Positions 27,701 to 35,968 of a stretch of 64,000 nt of DNA are shown here, piece after piece. The notes below the pieces were generated by a model, which was given only the letters and a program-made list of their open reading frames with translations, made no database searches and was not told the DNA's origin. The DNA lies in the NCBI RefSeq assembly GCF_018080005.1, contig NZ_CP073015.1, positions 1,922,001 through 1,986,000 of the forward strand. The letters are read 5' to 3'. How positions within the stretch are numbered: position 1 is the first letter of the stretch; each line of letters starts with the position of its first letter. The position numbers were made by a program, and so were the translations under genes. The DNA is from Flavobacterium sp. CS20 (GTDB lineage: Bacteria > Bacteroidota > Bacteroidia > Flavobacteriales > Flavobacteriaceae).

Positions 27701-28706
27701 TCAGCGAAAAATCAAACCTATCAATTTCCTGCATTTGACCGCAGACCTTAGCATTTACTATAATTTGTCCTGTGTTAATATAGTTACCACTACTATCTGT
27801 AAAAGGTTCATTAAATAATATGATAGGATTATTGGTTCCAATTCCATCAGACACTGTTGCTAATTGTGGTGGATCGAATGTCCAAACATAAGTATCAGAA
27901 TCTTGATAGTCCAGCGAAAATTCTGCCAAACTACTGGCACAATAACTTTCAGGTCCAGCAGATGGTGGGGTAGAATTATCTACGATTTGTTCGTCAACTT
28001 GAAAAAGATTAATATCTTTAGTCAAAATACTTGACAAGCAATTTTCTGCATTTGGGTCAAACAATTGGGCTGAAACTTGATAGTTTGTAAATCCCTCGTC
28101 AAAAATTACAGAGACTTCATCTCCTTGATGAGGCCCAATGATTTGACCATTGCTTACAGACCAAATAATATTTCCTTCATTGATAACATTAGATAAACTA
28201 TAACTTAACAATTGGTTAGGACATACGTAATCCTCACCTAAAATTTCAGTATTGCTAGGGAAACTTGGATTGTCAACAATTTCAATAGAAGAAGATGTTT
28301 CACAAAAGCCATCAGCATTTACTGTTATTGTATGTAATCCTGTCTGAGTAAAAGCATAATCAAAACTATTCCCTATTCCAGTGGCAACAGTATTGTTTAA
28401 GTGTTTAATTGACCATTGTGCATTAGTTGCATTAGTATTTACAAGCTGAAAATTAACTACGTTTTCTATACAACTTACAACTGGATGCTGGTCTATTTCT
28501 AAGTTTTCTAAAACTTTTATATCAATTTCAGCCGTGCCGCCACAGCTAATTAAGGTGTTGGTGTAGTTGGCTTTAAGCGTGTAGATACCTGAATCAAGTC
28601 CATCGGTATCAACGGCTATTTCGTTTCTTTGGTCAACAAGAATTGTGCTGTTGGGGTATGCTGTACCAAATTCATCGATTAGTGTCCATTGGAAATCTGT
28701 AGTTGG
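24717..28706 (-). CDS. PKD/Ig-repeat T9SS type A adhesin, C-terminal part
   Basis: The frame is open from 28706, directly after an in-frame TAG at 28707-28709, to the stop at 24717; the first usable internal start is a TTG at 28211. It encodes about 1,329 residues of repeated Ig/PKD-like modules with paired cysteines (FCTEEQVVLSPTNPDPNVTY, LCQGENVNLFYEPPFGGETP, LLCEGEELEFSGTVSPSNAE), then a short terminal sorting domain of type A (KASPNPVTHITTLFYELLN ... GQYIVVLKHGGKIL). Without the TAG it forms one gene with 28707-29749. Large surface-anchored or released adhesin is the likely role. Array copy 4 begins two bases after the stop. Confidence 0.82.
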   Translation of the reverse strand, partial: PTTDFQWTLIDEFGTAYPNSTILVDQRNEIAVDTDGLDSGIYTLKANYTNTLISCGGTAEIDIKVLENLEIDQHPVVSCIENVVNFQLVNTNATNAQWSIKHLNNTVATGIGNSFDYAFTQTGLHTITVNADGFCETSSSIEIVDNPSFPSNTEILGEDYVCPNQLLSYSLSNVINEGNIIWSVSNGQIIGPHQGDEVSVIFDEGFTNYQVSAQLFDPNAENCLSSILTKDINLFQVDEQIVDNSTPPSAGPESYCASSLAEFSLDYQDSDTYVWTFDPPQLATVSDGIGTNNPIILFNEPFTDSSGNYINTGQIIVNAKVCGQMQEIDRFDFSLIESPTLTVNMPAEICAGTPFDVDITSDIELPGLSPQDVNINFENNFNNFNNTTINSTTSYTIQDIVLNNVDSDIAIGYNISIQSDICNDATASGTITVKPAPEADISLFSGGNTFCQAEDIDAVLQVNVQDPNGNQSFQWLFNGTIIQGETSNTIDLSNNNNGFGTYTVQVTGTNGCITTTSVYEIFKNCEDKLECEDETISVDANWINCNQVEVTATFSNNPVSVVIETSDSFSDANATFDSAQSSPGQVTYIFNVNTSGSFKFKAQANYNDCFTDSLASVDVGYHPILNTEITCNSNGNGYDVILHNDSTFLPSFNNLEANYDITNTDTGQSIVIDPSNQDFNQATATLPPGNYEFTLYIEQQGFPPCNIKVENVDLSLPDATFSISNSSPFCTEEQVVLSPTNPDPNVTYQWEFQGATNTLQDIVIQMDANPTNQITLIATNPYGCSKTFSIESLEVLKAEFGGEIKPDNPLLCQGENVNLFYEPPFGGETPSGYQWVLGGQNINGATNSTFNASTEGLYSLKLTDANGCLYEELAGVYVNNFPNPSLNIDGNTLLCEGEELEFSGTVSPSNAEYQISIVQNGQPNIVQAWTSGPDISYTETMQTAGVFEYLIEAKDNTTNCQTSETIAVNVLPSIEPQIDIQLNQCEAYSVTLKITNPQPNALYTWSNGMQGTYINVNTGGAYSVTYQPQSGRSTTANVFVPKSPDEFLWIFPEGCIDFCTETIRSEPVPYIIGPIPEFHPYSWNFNDNSVSQNGVVSDYVIIPSDGFLNLSLTNDLGCVSTSADLDIDIDGGCEASCNIEYNLESIANSNNNFISYDIIGSINNNNSFAITLSLTSYNGVYSPNPITIPANSSVSFNSSNLLTFIPDAGFTGGSDFVQVMGQQAGDAFCIHEIEIIYNNSQPRIDAKLKASPNPVTHITTLFYELLNIDKVENAEIEIYTILGYLKDQRKINNLKDEVLLDLSVYNSGQYIVVLKHGGKILNQLILIKE

Positions 28707-29749
28707 CTATTGGGGTAGCGAAAAAACGCTTTGTTCACCTTCGCATAATTCGGTATTCCCACCTTGAATTGTGCCTTGTTCTAATACCACAGGAATTCTA
28801 GCGACAAGCACAGCATTGCATTCTACTTCACAATGGCTTTGATCAAAATAAACAGTGCCGAAACCCGACGCATCAACTTCATTCCAAATTACACTTACCC
28901 AATTGCTATCTTGTTCAATTATATTGCCGCCATCAATACTCCAACTGAACCGACTGCAGTTAACTTCTTCCAATTGTGATTCTGGGTTAATTTCAATAAA
29001 ATAGGTTTCTATAGCTCCTTCACATGTTACTGTTGGGCACTCTATTTGATAAGCTGGTGAGGCGATATTAATGGTTTGGGTATATTGATTTGTACAATTA
29101 CATTCGTCTCTAACCGTTAGTGTAACCTCATATTCTCCAGCTTCGTTATAGCTGTAAACAGGATTTTCTTCATTTGAAAAATCGCCGTTTCCAAAATCCC
29201 AGATATGAGAGACTATATTAGACCCATCCGTAGTTGTAGAAAGACTGTTAAAATACAAGTCGGTATCTTCACAAAAAAAATCATTATCTAGACCAGCAAC
29301 TTCAAACAAAGCTTCTGGTTTTGGTTTTGTTTCAACACATAAAGTAGCTTGTATGACTTCGCCATCTGCCATGATTATTTCTACACTAACTTCAGCATCT
29401 TCACCTGCAACTGGCCATTCGACTTGTAATGAATTTTGATTGCTAAATAAGATGTCGCCACCCTGCACATCCCAATTTATTTGATCAACAAACTGTTCTT
29501 CTTCATCATAAAATAAGGTATATCTTACCACACTGCCTTCGCATACTTTTAAACATTTGCCTTCTTCTATATTTTCTAAAGGTGTCCGCTTTTCTACATC
29601 ATCATACTCCAGGCAGGCTACCTGAGAATCCCAAGTTAATACAAATCCATTTTGAGCAGATAAATTGGAAGAAAACATCAATAAAAAGCTTAGTAATAAA
29701 ATCCACTTAGCCGTGTGTGTGTGTGTGTGTGTGTGGTAGAATTTTTCAT
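28707..29749 (-). CDS. PKD/Ig-repeat T9SS adhesin, N-terminal part with repeat-interrupted start
   Basis: N-terminal part of the adhesin that continues to 24717. The best start is ATG 29749 (MKNST), but an (AC)11 tract immediately after it leaves the frame off by one; with ten AC units the reading becomes MKNSTTHTHTHTAKW followed by a textbook signal peptide (ILLLSFLLMFSSNLSAQ). As sequenced, translation from that ATG stops after 19 codons. Internal starts near 29681 would cut the signal peptide. Mature domains include Ig-like modules and a clear PKD domain (HIWDFGNGDFSNEENPVYSY). The frame ends at TAG 28707-28709, after which the same frame continues. So two independent lesions stand between this start and the sorting domain. 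Confidence 0.8.
29713..29734. repeat. Dinucleotide tract (GT)11 / (AC)11 in the adhesin start
   Basis: Perfect 22-bp dinucleotide run located five codons after the ATG at 29749. Ten or thirteen units would place the signal peptide in frame; eleven do not. It is the only long dinucleotide run noticed in the window. Such tracts slip during replication and act as on/off switches at contingency loci. Confidence 0.9.
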
Positions 29750-29878
29750 AACAAATGGTTTTTTAAAAAATTAAAATGATGGATAAACTTAATAAAATTT
29801 TATGAAAAAATATTTGGAGGTTGGTATTTTAACAGTTTTTACTTTCAACATAAATGAATAACTTTTATTAAATTATAC

Positions 29879-31479
29879 GTAACTAATCAGTCCGCAAATT
29901 AGCAATAATATTTAGTGTAGATAAAACTGATTGCTGATTTTTTAAACAAGAATCTGTTACAGATCTAAGTATGGCAAAGTTATCACAGCCCTGTTCTGAT
30001 CTAAATTGTCCAGAGATTTTCTGTTTTACTTTTATATTTCTTATTGCTCTTTCAGAGGCGTTGTTATCTGGAGGTACATCCAGATGATAGAGGAATGTAA
30101 AGATATAGTTCCTGTATTTTATAAGTCTTTTTTTAAAAGTTATTAATTCTTTATGTTCTTTTGGCGGATCATGATTTAAGATGATATCCATTCTTTTTTC
30201 TATACTTTTCTTTATTGGACAATCCTTGTTAAAGGCTATATCTTTTATATTTTTCTTAAAGTTGATGGCTTTTAAAAATAAGTTTTTGCAAGCTCTACTC
30301 CATTTATGATCGTGCTTTTTCAGTTAGATAGTTTAAATCCCGAAGTAAATGTGCCATGCAAATTTGGTGTGATTGAGCGTTGGTATTGAAATGACTCTTC
30401 CAACAATCGTGCACTAACACAGCATTTTCAAAACCATTTTCAAAGGTTTGTTCTATACTTTTTTGTCCTCTATTATCAGTTATGGTAATAAAGGTTGCTT
30501 TTTCATTTTGCCATGTCCACGCCCAGTTTTTGTCTCCTGATACTTTTACTCTGTTTCATCGCTACCGATAGGTGATTTTGAGTTTGCTATTTCTTGTTTT
30601 ATCAGATTATATGCAGGTTCAGCTTTAGTGACAAGTTTGTTTAATAAATAGTGTATTCCTCCTTCACTTATAGGAATATTAAAAACCGTATTGAACATTT
30701 CTTGCATTCTCTTAAAAGGCAAGTATTGTCTGGTATGAAAATATCCTATTAAACTTTCAATATTATTCCCATAGCTTACGGGTGCATTTGCTTGTGATGG
30801 ATAGTCGCTTTTTGTTTCACAACCGCAAGGACAAACTTTTTATAAACCTTGTGGTTCTGTGACTTTTATTTTTATTTCAGGGATGTCAAATACCTGTCGA
30901 CTTCCTGCATATTGATGTGGAAGTGATGAAAGGTCGTTTCCACAACAGTTACAATAATCTGGTATGTGTTCTTCTGTAACATCAGGTATCTCAACCATCT
31001 TCAAAGTATTGCCTTTTCTTCTGTTTGCCCACCTGGCTTACGCCCTGTCTTTATTCTTAGGCTTTTCCTCTTTGGTCTATTTTCATCCTTTGAGGGTGGT
31101 ATGGAGCTATTATTACTGTTTTTTGGAGTTTCATATTTGGTAAGTCGTGCTTTAAGTTGACTATTTTCTAATTCTAAAGCAATTAGCTTTTTAGAAAGTT
31201 CTTCTACCTTCTGCAAGAGTGATTCTATAAGCTTATCCTTTTCCAACTTTTTTTCTTACAAATGTAGGGTGGTATGTTTGTAACAAACAAATTATTAACC
31301 AATTAGTTATCAATCCAAAAAGTTAAAAATGTTGATAAAGGTCTGATTTTTAAAATCAAGCTCTAATGAGTGGCTTATTTGAAATTTTTTTTAAAAAATT
31401 GAAATAAGCACAAAGAAAATATATGCTCAGTTTGTATTATCCAAAATTTATAGTCTTATTTTTGACACTGATTAGTTAC
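29879..31479. mobile_element. IS66-family insertion sequence, 1,601 bp
   Basis: Ends are a perfect 12-bp inverted repeat, GTAACTAATCAG at 29879-29890 and its complement at 31468-31479, with the GTAA start typical of IS66. The element is flanked by identical 8-bp target copies AATTATAC at 29871-29878 and 31480-31487, the expected IS66 duplication size. It carries only a tnpC-type transposase with no tnpA or tnpB, like the ISBst12 subgroup. It sits between the PKD adhesin and aspS, and interrupts no gene. Confidence 0.93.
29883..31246 (-). pseudogene. IS66-family transposase, multiply disrupted
   Basis: The N-terminal piece (31001-31246, TTG start) has the coiled-coil leader and the linker NNSSIPPSKDENRP and RKPGGQT typical of IS66. 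The C-terminal piece (29883-30191) has LDVPPDNNASERAIRNIKVK, the conserved region around the catalytic Glu, and ends inside the terminal repeat. Between them I can read the zinc-finger-like DYCNCCGNDL segment and the DDE domain, but only by switching frames: a missing G near 31017, an in-frame TAA near 30841, another missing G near 30550 and a shift near 30318. The enzyme cannot be made as written. Confidence 0.88.
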
Positions 31480-31585
31480 AATTATACATTTAAAGTTTGA
31501 AAAATCTGTATTATTTATTCAATTGTTATCTTAAGAATATCTTGCTTTTCATCTATTATTTAGAGTTTAATTCTCTCATCTTCCT

Positions 31586-31593
31586 TATTTTTG
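31586..31593 (+). promoter_or_regulatory. Putative -7 promoter element of aspS
   Basis: TATTTTTG matches TAnnTTTG and lies 25 bases before the aspS ATG. No convincing TTG was found at the expected upstream spacing, so the assignment is tentative. Confidence 0.4.
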
Positions 31594-31618
31594 CAAAAGT
31601 TTTAAAAAATCAATCCAA

Positions 31619-33376
31619 ATGTATAGAACGCATAACAACGGCGAATTAAATATCAATCACCTTAACCAAAAGGTCAAACTTTCGGGTTGGGTTCAGAAAA
31701 TTAGAGACAAAGGTTTTATCGTTTGGGTAGATTTGAGAGACCGCTACGGCATCACGCAATTGGTTTTTGATACTGAAAGAACGCCAAAATCTATTCTTGA
31801 TAAAGCCACTGAATTGTCGCGTGAATGTGTGATTCAAATTGAAGGTCAAGTTATTGAACGCGAATCGAAAAATAAAGACATTTCAACCGGTGAAATCGAG
31901 ATTTTAGTTCAAGATTTAGTGGTTTTAAATACGTCTAAATTACCACCATTTACCATAGAAGACAAAACCGATGGCGGTGAAGAGTTGCGTATGAAATATC
32001 GCTATCTCGACATCAGACGAAATCCCGTCAAACAAAAATTGATTTTTAGAAGTCAAGTCAGTATGGCGGTAAGAAATTATTTAGCACAACAAGACTTTAT
32101 AGAAGTGGAAACTCCGTATTTAATTAAATCTACTCCTGAAGGCGCGAGAGATTTTGTGGTGCCAAGTCGAATGAACCAAGGACAGTTTTACGCCCTTCCG
32201 CAATCGCCCCAAACTTTTAAACAATTGCTGATGGTTGGTGGTTTAGAAAAGTATTTTCAAATCGTAAAGTGCTTTCGCGATGAAGATTTAAGAGCAGATA
32301 GACAGCCTGAATTTACACAAATAGACTGCGAAATGTCTTTTGTTACACAAGAAGATATTCTCAATACATTTGAAGGTTTGACCAAACATCTCATCAAAAC
32401 TACACATGGCATTACAGTTGAAAACTTCCCACGGCTAACTTATGATGAAGCTATGTCAACCTATGGTAATGACAAGCCAGACATCAGATTTGGAATGAAA
32501 TTTGGTGAACTCAACGCGATAGCTCAACACAAAGATTTTAAAATTTTTAACGAAGCAGAATTGGTTGTTGGCATAGCTATTCCCGGTGGGGCAAGCTATT
32601 CCAGAAAAGAGATTGACAAACTCATCGATTGGGTCAAACGCCCTCAAGTTGGGGCAAAGGGAATGGTTTATGTCAAATGTAATGAAGACGGTAGTTTTAA
32701 ATCATCAGTTGATAAATTTTATGATAATGACGATTTTAAACAATGGGCTGAAAAAACCAATGCTCAACCTGGAGATTTGATAGCGGTTTTATCTGGAGAT
32801 ATCAACCCAACACGCACTCAACTCAGTGCTTTACGCATGGAAATGGGTAATCGATTAGGCCTGAGAAAACCTGATGAATTTGCTCCGCTTTGGGTTGTTG
32901 ATTTTCCGCTATTAGAATGGGATGAAGATACTCAAGCTTATCACGCGATGCACCATCCCTTTACTTCGCCTAAAGCAGAAGATGTAGAATTACTGGAAAC
33001 ATCTCCAGGCGAAGTTCGTGCCAATGCTTATGATTTGGTCTTAAATGGTAATGAAATTGGTGGTGGCTCTATAAGAATTCACGATAAAAACTTGCAAAGC
33101 AAAATGTTTAACGTGCTTGGTTTTACCAAAGAAGAAGCTCAAAAACAATTTGGGTTTTTAATGGATGCTTTTGAATACGGTGCACCTCCACACGGTGGCA
33201 TTGCTTTTGGCCTTGACCGTTTAGTCGCTATTCTTGGCGGACAGGAAAGTATTAGAGATTTTATTGCTTTCCCAAAAAACAATATGGGCTGAGATGTGAT
33301 GATTGATGCCCCAGCAACCTTGGATCAAGAACAATTGAAAGAATTAGGCATAGAATTGAATAAGAGTAAAAAATAA
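31619..33376 (+). CDS. aspS: Aspartyl-tRNA synthetase, with in-frame TGA near the C-terminus
   Basis: Class II synthetase that charges tRNA-Asp. An N-terminal OB-fold anticodon-binding domain (about 1-105: [20 protein letters not shown]) is followed by the catalytic domain with motif 2 ([20 protein letters not shown]), the bacterial GAD insertion (about 280-400), and motif 3 ([17 protein letters not shown]). The first stop is TGA at 33290-33292, after FPKNNMG. The frame then continues as [20 protein letters not shown] to TAA at 33374-33376. In relatives the TGA position is normally Arg (GRD), so a CGA to TGA change fits. The gene is essential, so the truncated form must work, the TGA must be read through, or the base is wrong. 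The catalytic core is intact upstream. Confidence 0.93.
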
Positions 33377-33503
33377 TTGACTTGATAAATCAAAGTGGTT
33401 ATGGCTGATTTGTATAGTTGATTTATTTGAAACATTAAGACTTAATAAAAACAAAGACGACCATAATAATGATTTAAATAAATACGGCTAAAAATTAAAA
33501 TGA

Positions 33504-34031
33504 TTACAGCTTTTTGAAAAAACTGCTCTTTAAAGTGTCAGCAATTTCTTTTACACTCATTTTTGAAACATCTAAAGTTTGCTTGGCTTGTCTATAAAAA
33601 TACTCTCTTTCAAACAAATGCTTTCTAATAAAATCTTTAAGTTGATTTACATCATCAATCTGAGCAATTAAAGGTCTTTGCTGTCTTTGTTCAAAAAGTC
33701 TATAGGTTAAAGTCAGGAGGTCAACTTTCAGATAAATGCTAGTTATTTCTTTTTTTGCATTAATCATCTCCATATTATCTGCATAACAAGGTGTTCCTCC
33801 GCCAAGAGACACAACATCAAATTGATTTTGCTTTAAAATAGATTTCAGATATTGATGTTCAATTTTCCTAAAATAAATTTCGCCTTTTATATCAAAAATT
33901 CTTTTAATACTTAAACGCTCTTTTTTTTCGATATAAGCATCTAAGTCACAATATTCTAACTTATATTTCTCACTCAAATAACGACCAACTGAAGATTTGC
34001 CACAACCCATATAACCTAATAAAACAATCAT
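33504..34031 (-). CDS. aroK: Shikimate kinase
   Basis: 175-residue P-loop kinase that phosphorylates shikimate at the 3-hydroxyl in chorismate synthesis. The Walker A motif LGYMGCGKSSVGR is at residues 4-16, the substrate-binding Asp in CDLDAYIE, the Arg in YFRKIEHQYLK, the glycine cluster VVSLGGGTPCY, and the lid Arg in RQQRPLIAQ. Length and start are standard. It stands alone between aspS (convergent) and the tRNA-Lys genes (divergent). Confidence 0.94.
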   Translation of the reverse strand: MIVLLGYMGCGKSSVGRYLSEKYKLEYCDLDAYIEKKERLSIKRIFDIKGEIYFRKIEHQYLKSILKQNQFDVVSLGGGTPCYADNMEMINAKKEITSIYLKVDLLTLTYRLFEQRQQRPLIAQIDDVNQLKDFIRKHLFEREYFYRQAKQTLDVSKMSVKEIADTLKSSFFKKL

Positions 34032-34089
34032 TCTTTTCTATTTAGAATGACAAAATTAAAATTCCTTTAAAATAAAGAACCCTTAAACT

Positions 34090-34119
34090 TGATAAATAAA
34101 TTATAGATAGTATATTTGC
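34090..34119 (+). promoter_or_regulatory. Promoter of the first tRNA-Lys gene
   Basis: TTG at 34090-34092 and TATATTTG at 34112-34119 with a 19-base gap, a near-ideal Bacteroidota promoter. Transcription would start about 35 bases before the tRNA 5' end. Confidence 0.75.
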
Positions 34120-34160
34120 ACCCTGAAAATTTTAAGGCTGTTATAAGTTTTTAAATTAAA

Positions 34161-34233
34161 GATCTGGTAGCTCAGTTGGTAGAGCATCTCCCTTTTAAGG
34201 AGAGGGTCATGGGTTCGAGCCCCATCCAGATCA
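34161..34233 (+). tRNA. tRNA-Lys (TTT), copy 1
   Basis: 73 nt with a 7-bp acceptor stem GATCTGG/CCAGATC, D-arm GCTC/GAGC, anticodon stem TCTCC/GGAGA around loop CTTTTAA (anticodon TTT at 34194-34196) and T-arm ATGGG/CCCAT with GTTCGAGC. CCA is not fully encoded. The bases right after the discriminator begin a hairpin that can pair with the acceptor 3' strand, and its last 15 bases are the start of a 65-bp tandem repeat. Confidence 0.97.
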
Positions 34234-34466
34234 CATAGTGAGCTGGATGTGGTGAGAAGTTTATGCTGAGCTTGTCGAAGTAAGCCCCATCCAGATCACA
34301 TAGTGAGCTGGATGGTGTGAGAAGTTTATGCTGAGCTTGTCGAAGTAAGCCCCATCCAGATCACATAGTGAGCTGGATGGTGTGAGAAGTTTATGCTGAG
34401 CTTGTCGAAGTAAGCCCCATCCAGATCACATAGTGAGCTGGATTTAGTGAGAAGTTTATGCTGAGC
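34219..34466 (+). repeat. 65-bp tandem repeat copying the tRNA-Lys 3' end, block 1
   Basis: Units start at 34219, 34284, 34349 and 34414 (the last one truncated at 34466), exactly 65 bp apart. Each begins with the last 15 bases of tRNA-Lys (GCCCCATCCAGATCA) and contains a near-palindrome with arms CATCCAGATCAC and GTGAGCTGGATG, then GAAGTTTATGCTGAGC and TTGTCGAAGTAA. The first unit overlaps the real tRNA. Confidence 0.92.
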
Positions 34467-34599
34467 AGTGCTGAAATATTTAAGTTGGATTTATCAAATG
34501 TTAAGATTGTTTTGAAAGGAGTTAAAGAGTTTTAAATTCAACTAATACTAATTAATTAGTTAACGTTCTCTGTTGTTATTATAAAATTTTATTTATTCA

Positions 34600-34672
34600 G
34601 ATCTGGTAGCTCAGTTGGTAGAGCATCTCCCTTTTAAGGAGAGGGTCATGGGTTCGAGCCCCATCCAGATCA
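34600..34672 (+). tRNA. tRNA-Lys (TTT), copy 2
   Basis: Identical in sequence to the copy at 34161-34233, with anticodon TTT at 34633-34635. The upstream 130 bases differ from those of copy 1 and contain no clear TAnnTTTG, so it may be read from the first promoter. It is followed by its own 65-bp repeat block. Confidence 0.97.
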
Positions 34673-34907
34673 CATAGTGAGCTGGATGGTGTGAGAAGTT
34701 TATGCTGAGCTTGTCGAAGTAAGCCCCATCCAGATCACATAGTGAGCTGGATGGTGTGAGAAGTTTATGCTGAGCTTGTCGAAGTAAGCCCCATCCAGAT
34801 CACATAGTGAGCTGAATGGGGTGAGAAGTTTATGCTGAGCTTGTCGAAGTAAGCCCCATCCAGATCACATAGTGAGCTGGATGGTGTGAGAAGTTTATGC
34901 TGAGCTT
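34658..34907 (+). repeat. 65-bp tandem repeat copying the tRNA-Lys 3' end, block 2
   Basis: Units start at 34658, 34723, 34788 and 34853 (the last truncated), with the same 65-bp period and hairpin as block 1. One unit carries a change in the right hairpin arm (GAGCTGAATGG near 34808). The tRNA plus repeat block is therefore duplicated as a whole. Confidence 0.92.
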
Positions 34908-35046
34908 TATCTCTGCTCAAGACAGGCTTGTGGAAACTTCACCAAGCATAAAGTATGTTATGAAGTGGAGACAAATTAGACTGAACAGTTATGTGCTAAA
35001 CTCAATCCAATTTCATTAAGATTTCCAGTTATGTTTTAAATGTATT

Positions 35047-35130
35047 GCCCAGGTGCTGGAACTGGTAGACAGGCATGGTTGAGGGCCATGTGTCCGTTAG
35101 GGCGTGCGGGTTCGACTCCCGCTCTGGGCA
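35047..35130 (+). tRNA. tRNA-Leu (GAG)
   Basis: 84 nt with a long variable arm, as expected for leucine. The acceptor is GCCCAGG paired with TCTGGGC (one G-U pair), the anticodon stem CATGG/CCATG encloses TTGAGGG with anticodon GAG, and the T-loop is GTTCGACTCC. It lies 140 bases downstream of the second tRNA-Lys repeat block. Confidence 0.95.
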
Positions 35131-35194
35131 CTTTTAGGTTATGGTTACTTGCGGTTCATTTATAAATTTCATTTTTATTTGATATCTTTCTTTG

Positions 35195-35968
35195 ATGAAC
35201 ACCGTTTTTAAATTTTTATTAAATCTATTTCCTAGAACTTTTCTGATTAAAATAAGTTTTTGTTTCAAACCCATATTAAAATACATTTATAAGGGATCAA
35301 AATATCAAGATCCAATTGATGGTTCTACTTTTAGAAAATTTTTATCCTACGGTTACCAAAAACAAAGACCCAATGTGCTTTCACCTTCTACTCTGTCTCT
35401 AGAACGACATCGGTTATTATGGTTGTTTCTAAAGCATGAAACTGATTTGTTTAGTAAACCTCAAAAATTACTTCACTTTGCTCCTGAACAAGCCTTTTAT
35501 AAACGTTTTAAAAGTTTAAACAACTTAGATTATACAACAACTGACCTAAATTCGCCACTTGCAGATGTTAGAGCTGATATTTGTAACTTACCATTCGATG
35601 ACGAAAGTTTTGATGTTGTGCTTTGTAATCATGTTTTGGAACACATTAAAGATGATACCAAAGCTATGACGGAGATTTATCGTATTCTTAAAAAAGGAGG
35701 TTGGACCATTTTGCAAATTCCTCAGGACTTAAATAGAGAAAAAACTTTTGAGGATAACAGCATCACCGACCCCAAAGAGCGTAGTAAAATTTTTGGGCAA
35801 TACGACCATGTGCGGATTTATGGTCTTGATTATTTTGACAAACTCAAATCTATTGGCTTTGAAGTTCATCCCATAGAATATACAAATTCTTTTTCTGAAC
35901 AAGATAAAGATTATTATCGCTTAGCTCAACGTGAGATAATTCCTTATGTTATAAAGCCAAAAACTTAA
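35195..35968 (+). CDS. Class I SAM-dependent methyltransferase
   Basis: 257 residues from ATG 35195 (a TTG one codon upstream is less likely). An N-terminal amphipathic or basic segment (FKFLLNLFPRTFLIKISFCF) precedes a Rossmann methyltransferase fold: LLHFAPEQAF in the position of motif I, TTDLNSPLADVRADICNLPF with an acidic residue for SAM ribose, and VVLCNHVLEHIKDD as motif IV/V of the Methyltransf_11 type. The substrate cannot be told. The gene is convergent with threonine aldolase and shares the TTAA stop overlap. Confidence 0.85.
   Translation: MNTVFKFLLNLFPRTFLIKISFCFKPILKYIYKGSKYQDPIDGSTFRKFLSYGYQKQRPNVLSPSTLSLERHRLLWLFLKHETDLFSKPQKLLHFAPEQAFYKRFKSLNNLDYTTTDLNSPLADVRADICNLPFDDESFDVVLCNHVLEHIKDDTKAMTEIYRILKKGGWTILQIPQDLNREKTFEDNSITDPKERSKIFGQYDHVRIYGLDYFDKLKSIGFEVHPIEYTNSFSEQDKDYYRLAQREIIPYVIKPKT

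Noticed and set aside
33290..33292. Reassignment of TGA to a sense codon in this genome
   Set aside because: TGA ends menE and the HAD gene at sensible places, and most genes with conserved length have no internal TGA.
34219..34907. Additional tRNA genes in the 65-bp units
   Set aside because: Units contain only the 3' end of tRNA-Lys; no D-arm, anticodon arm or acceptor 5' strand is present.
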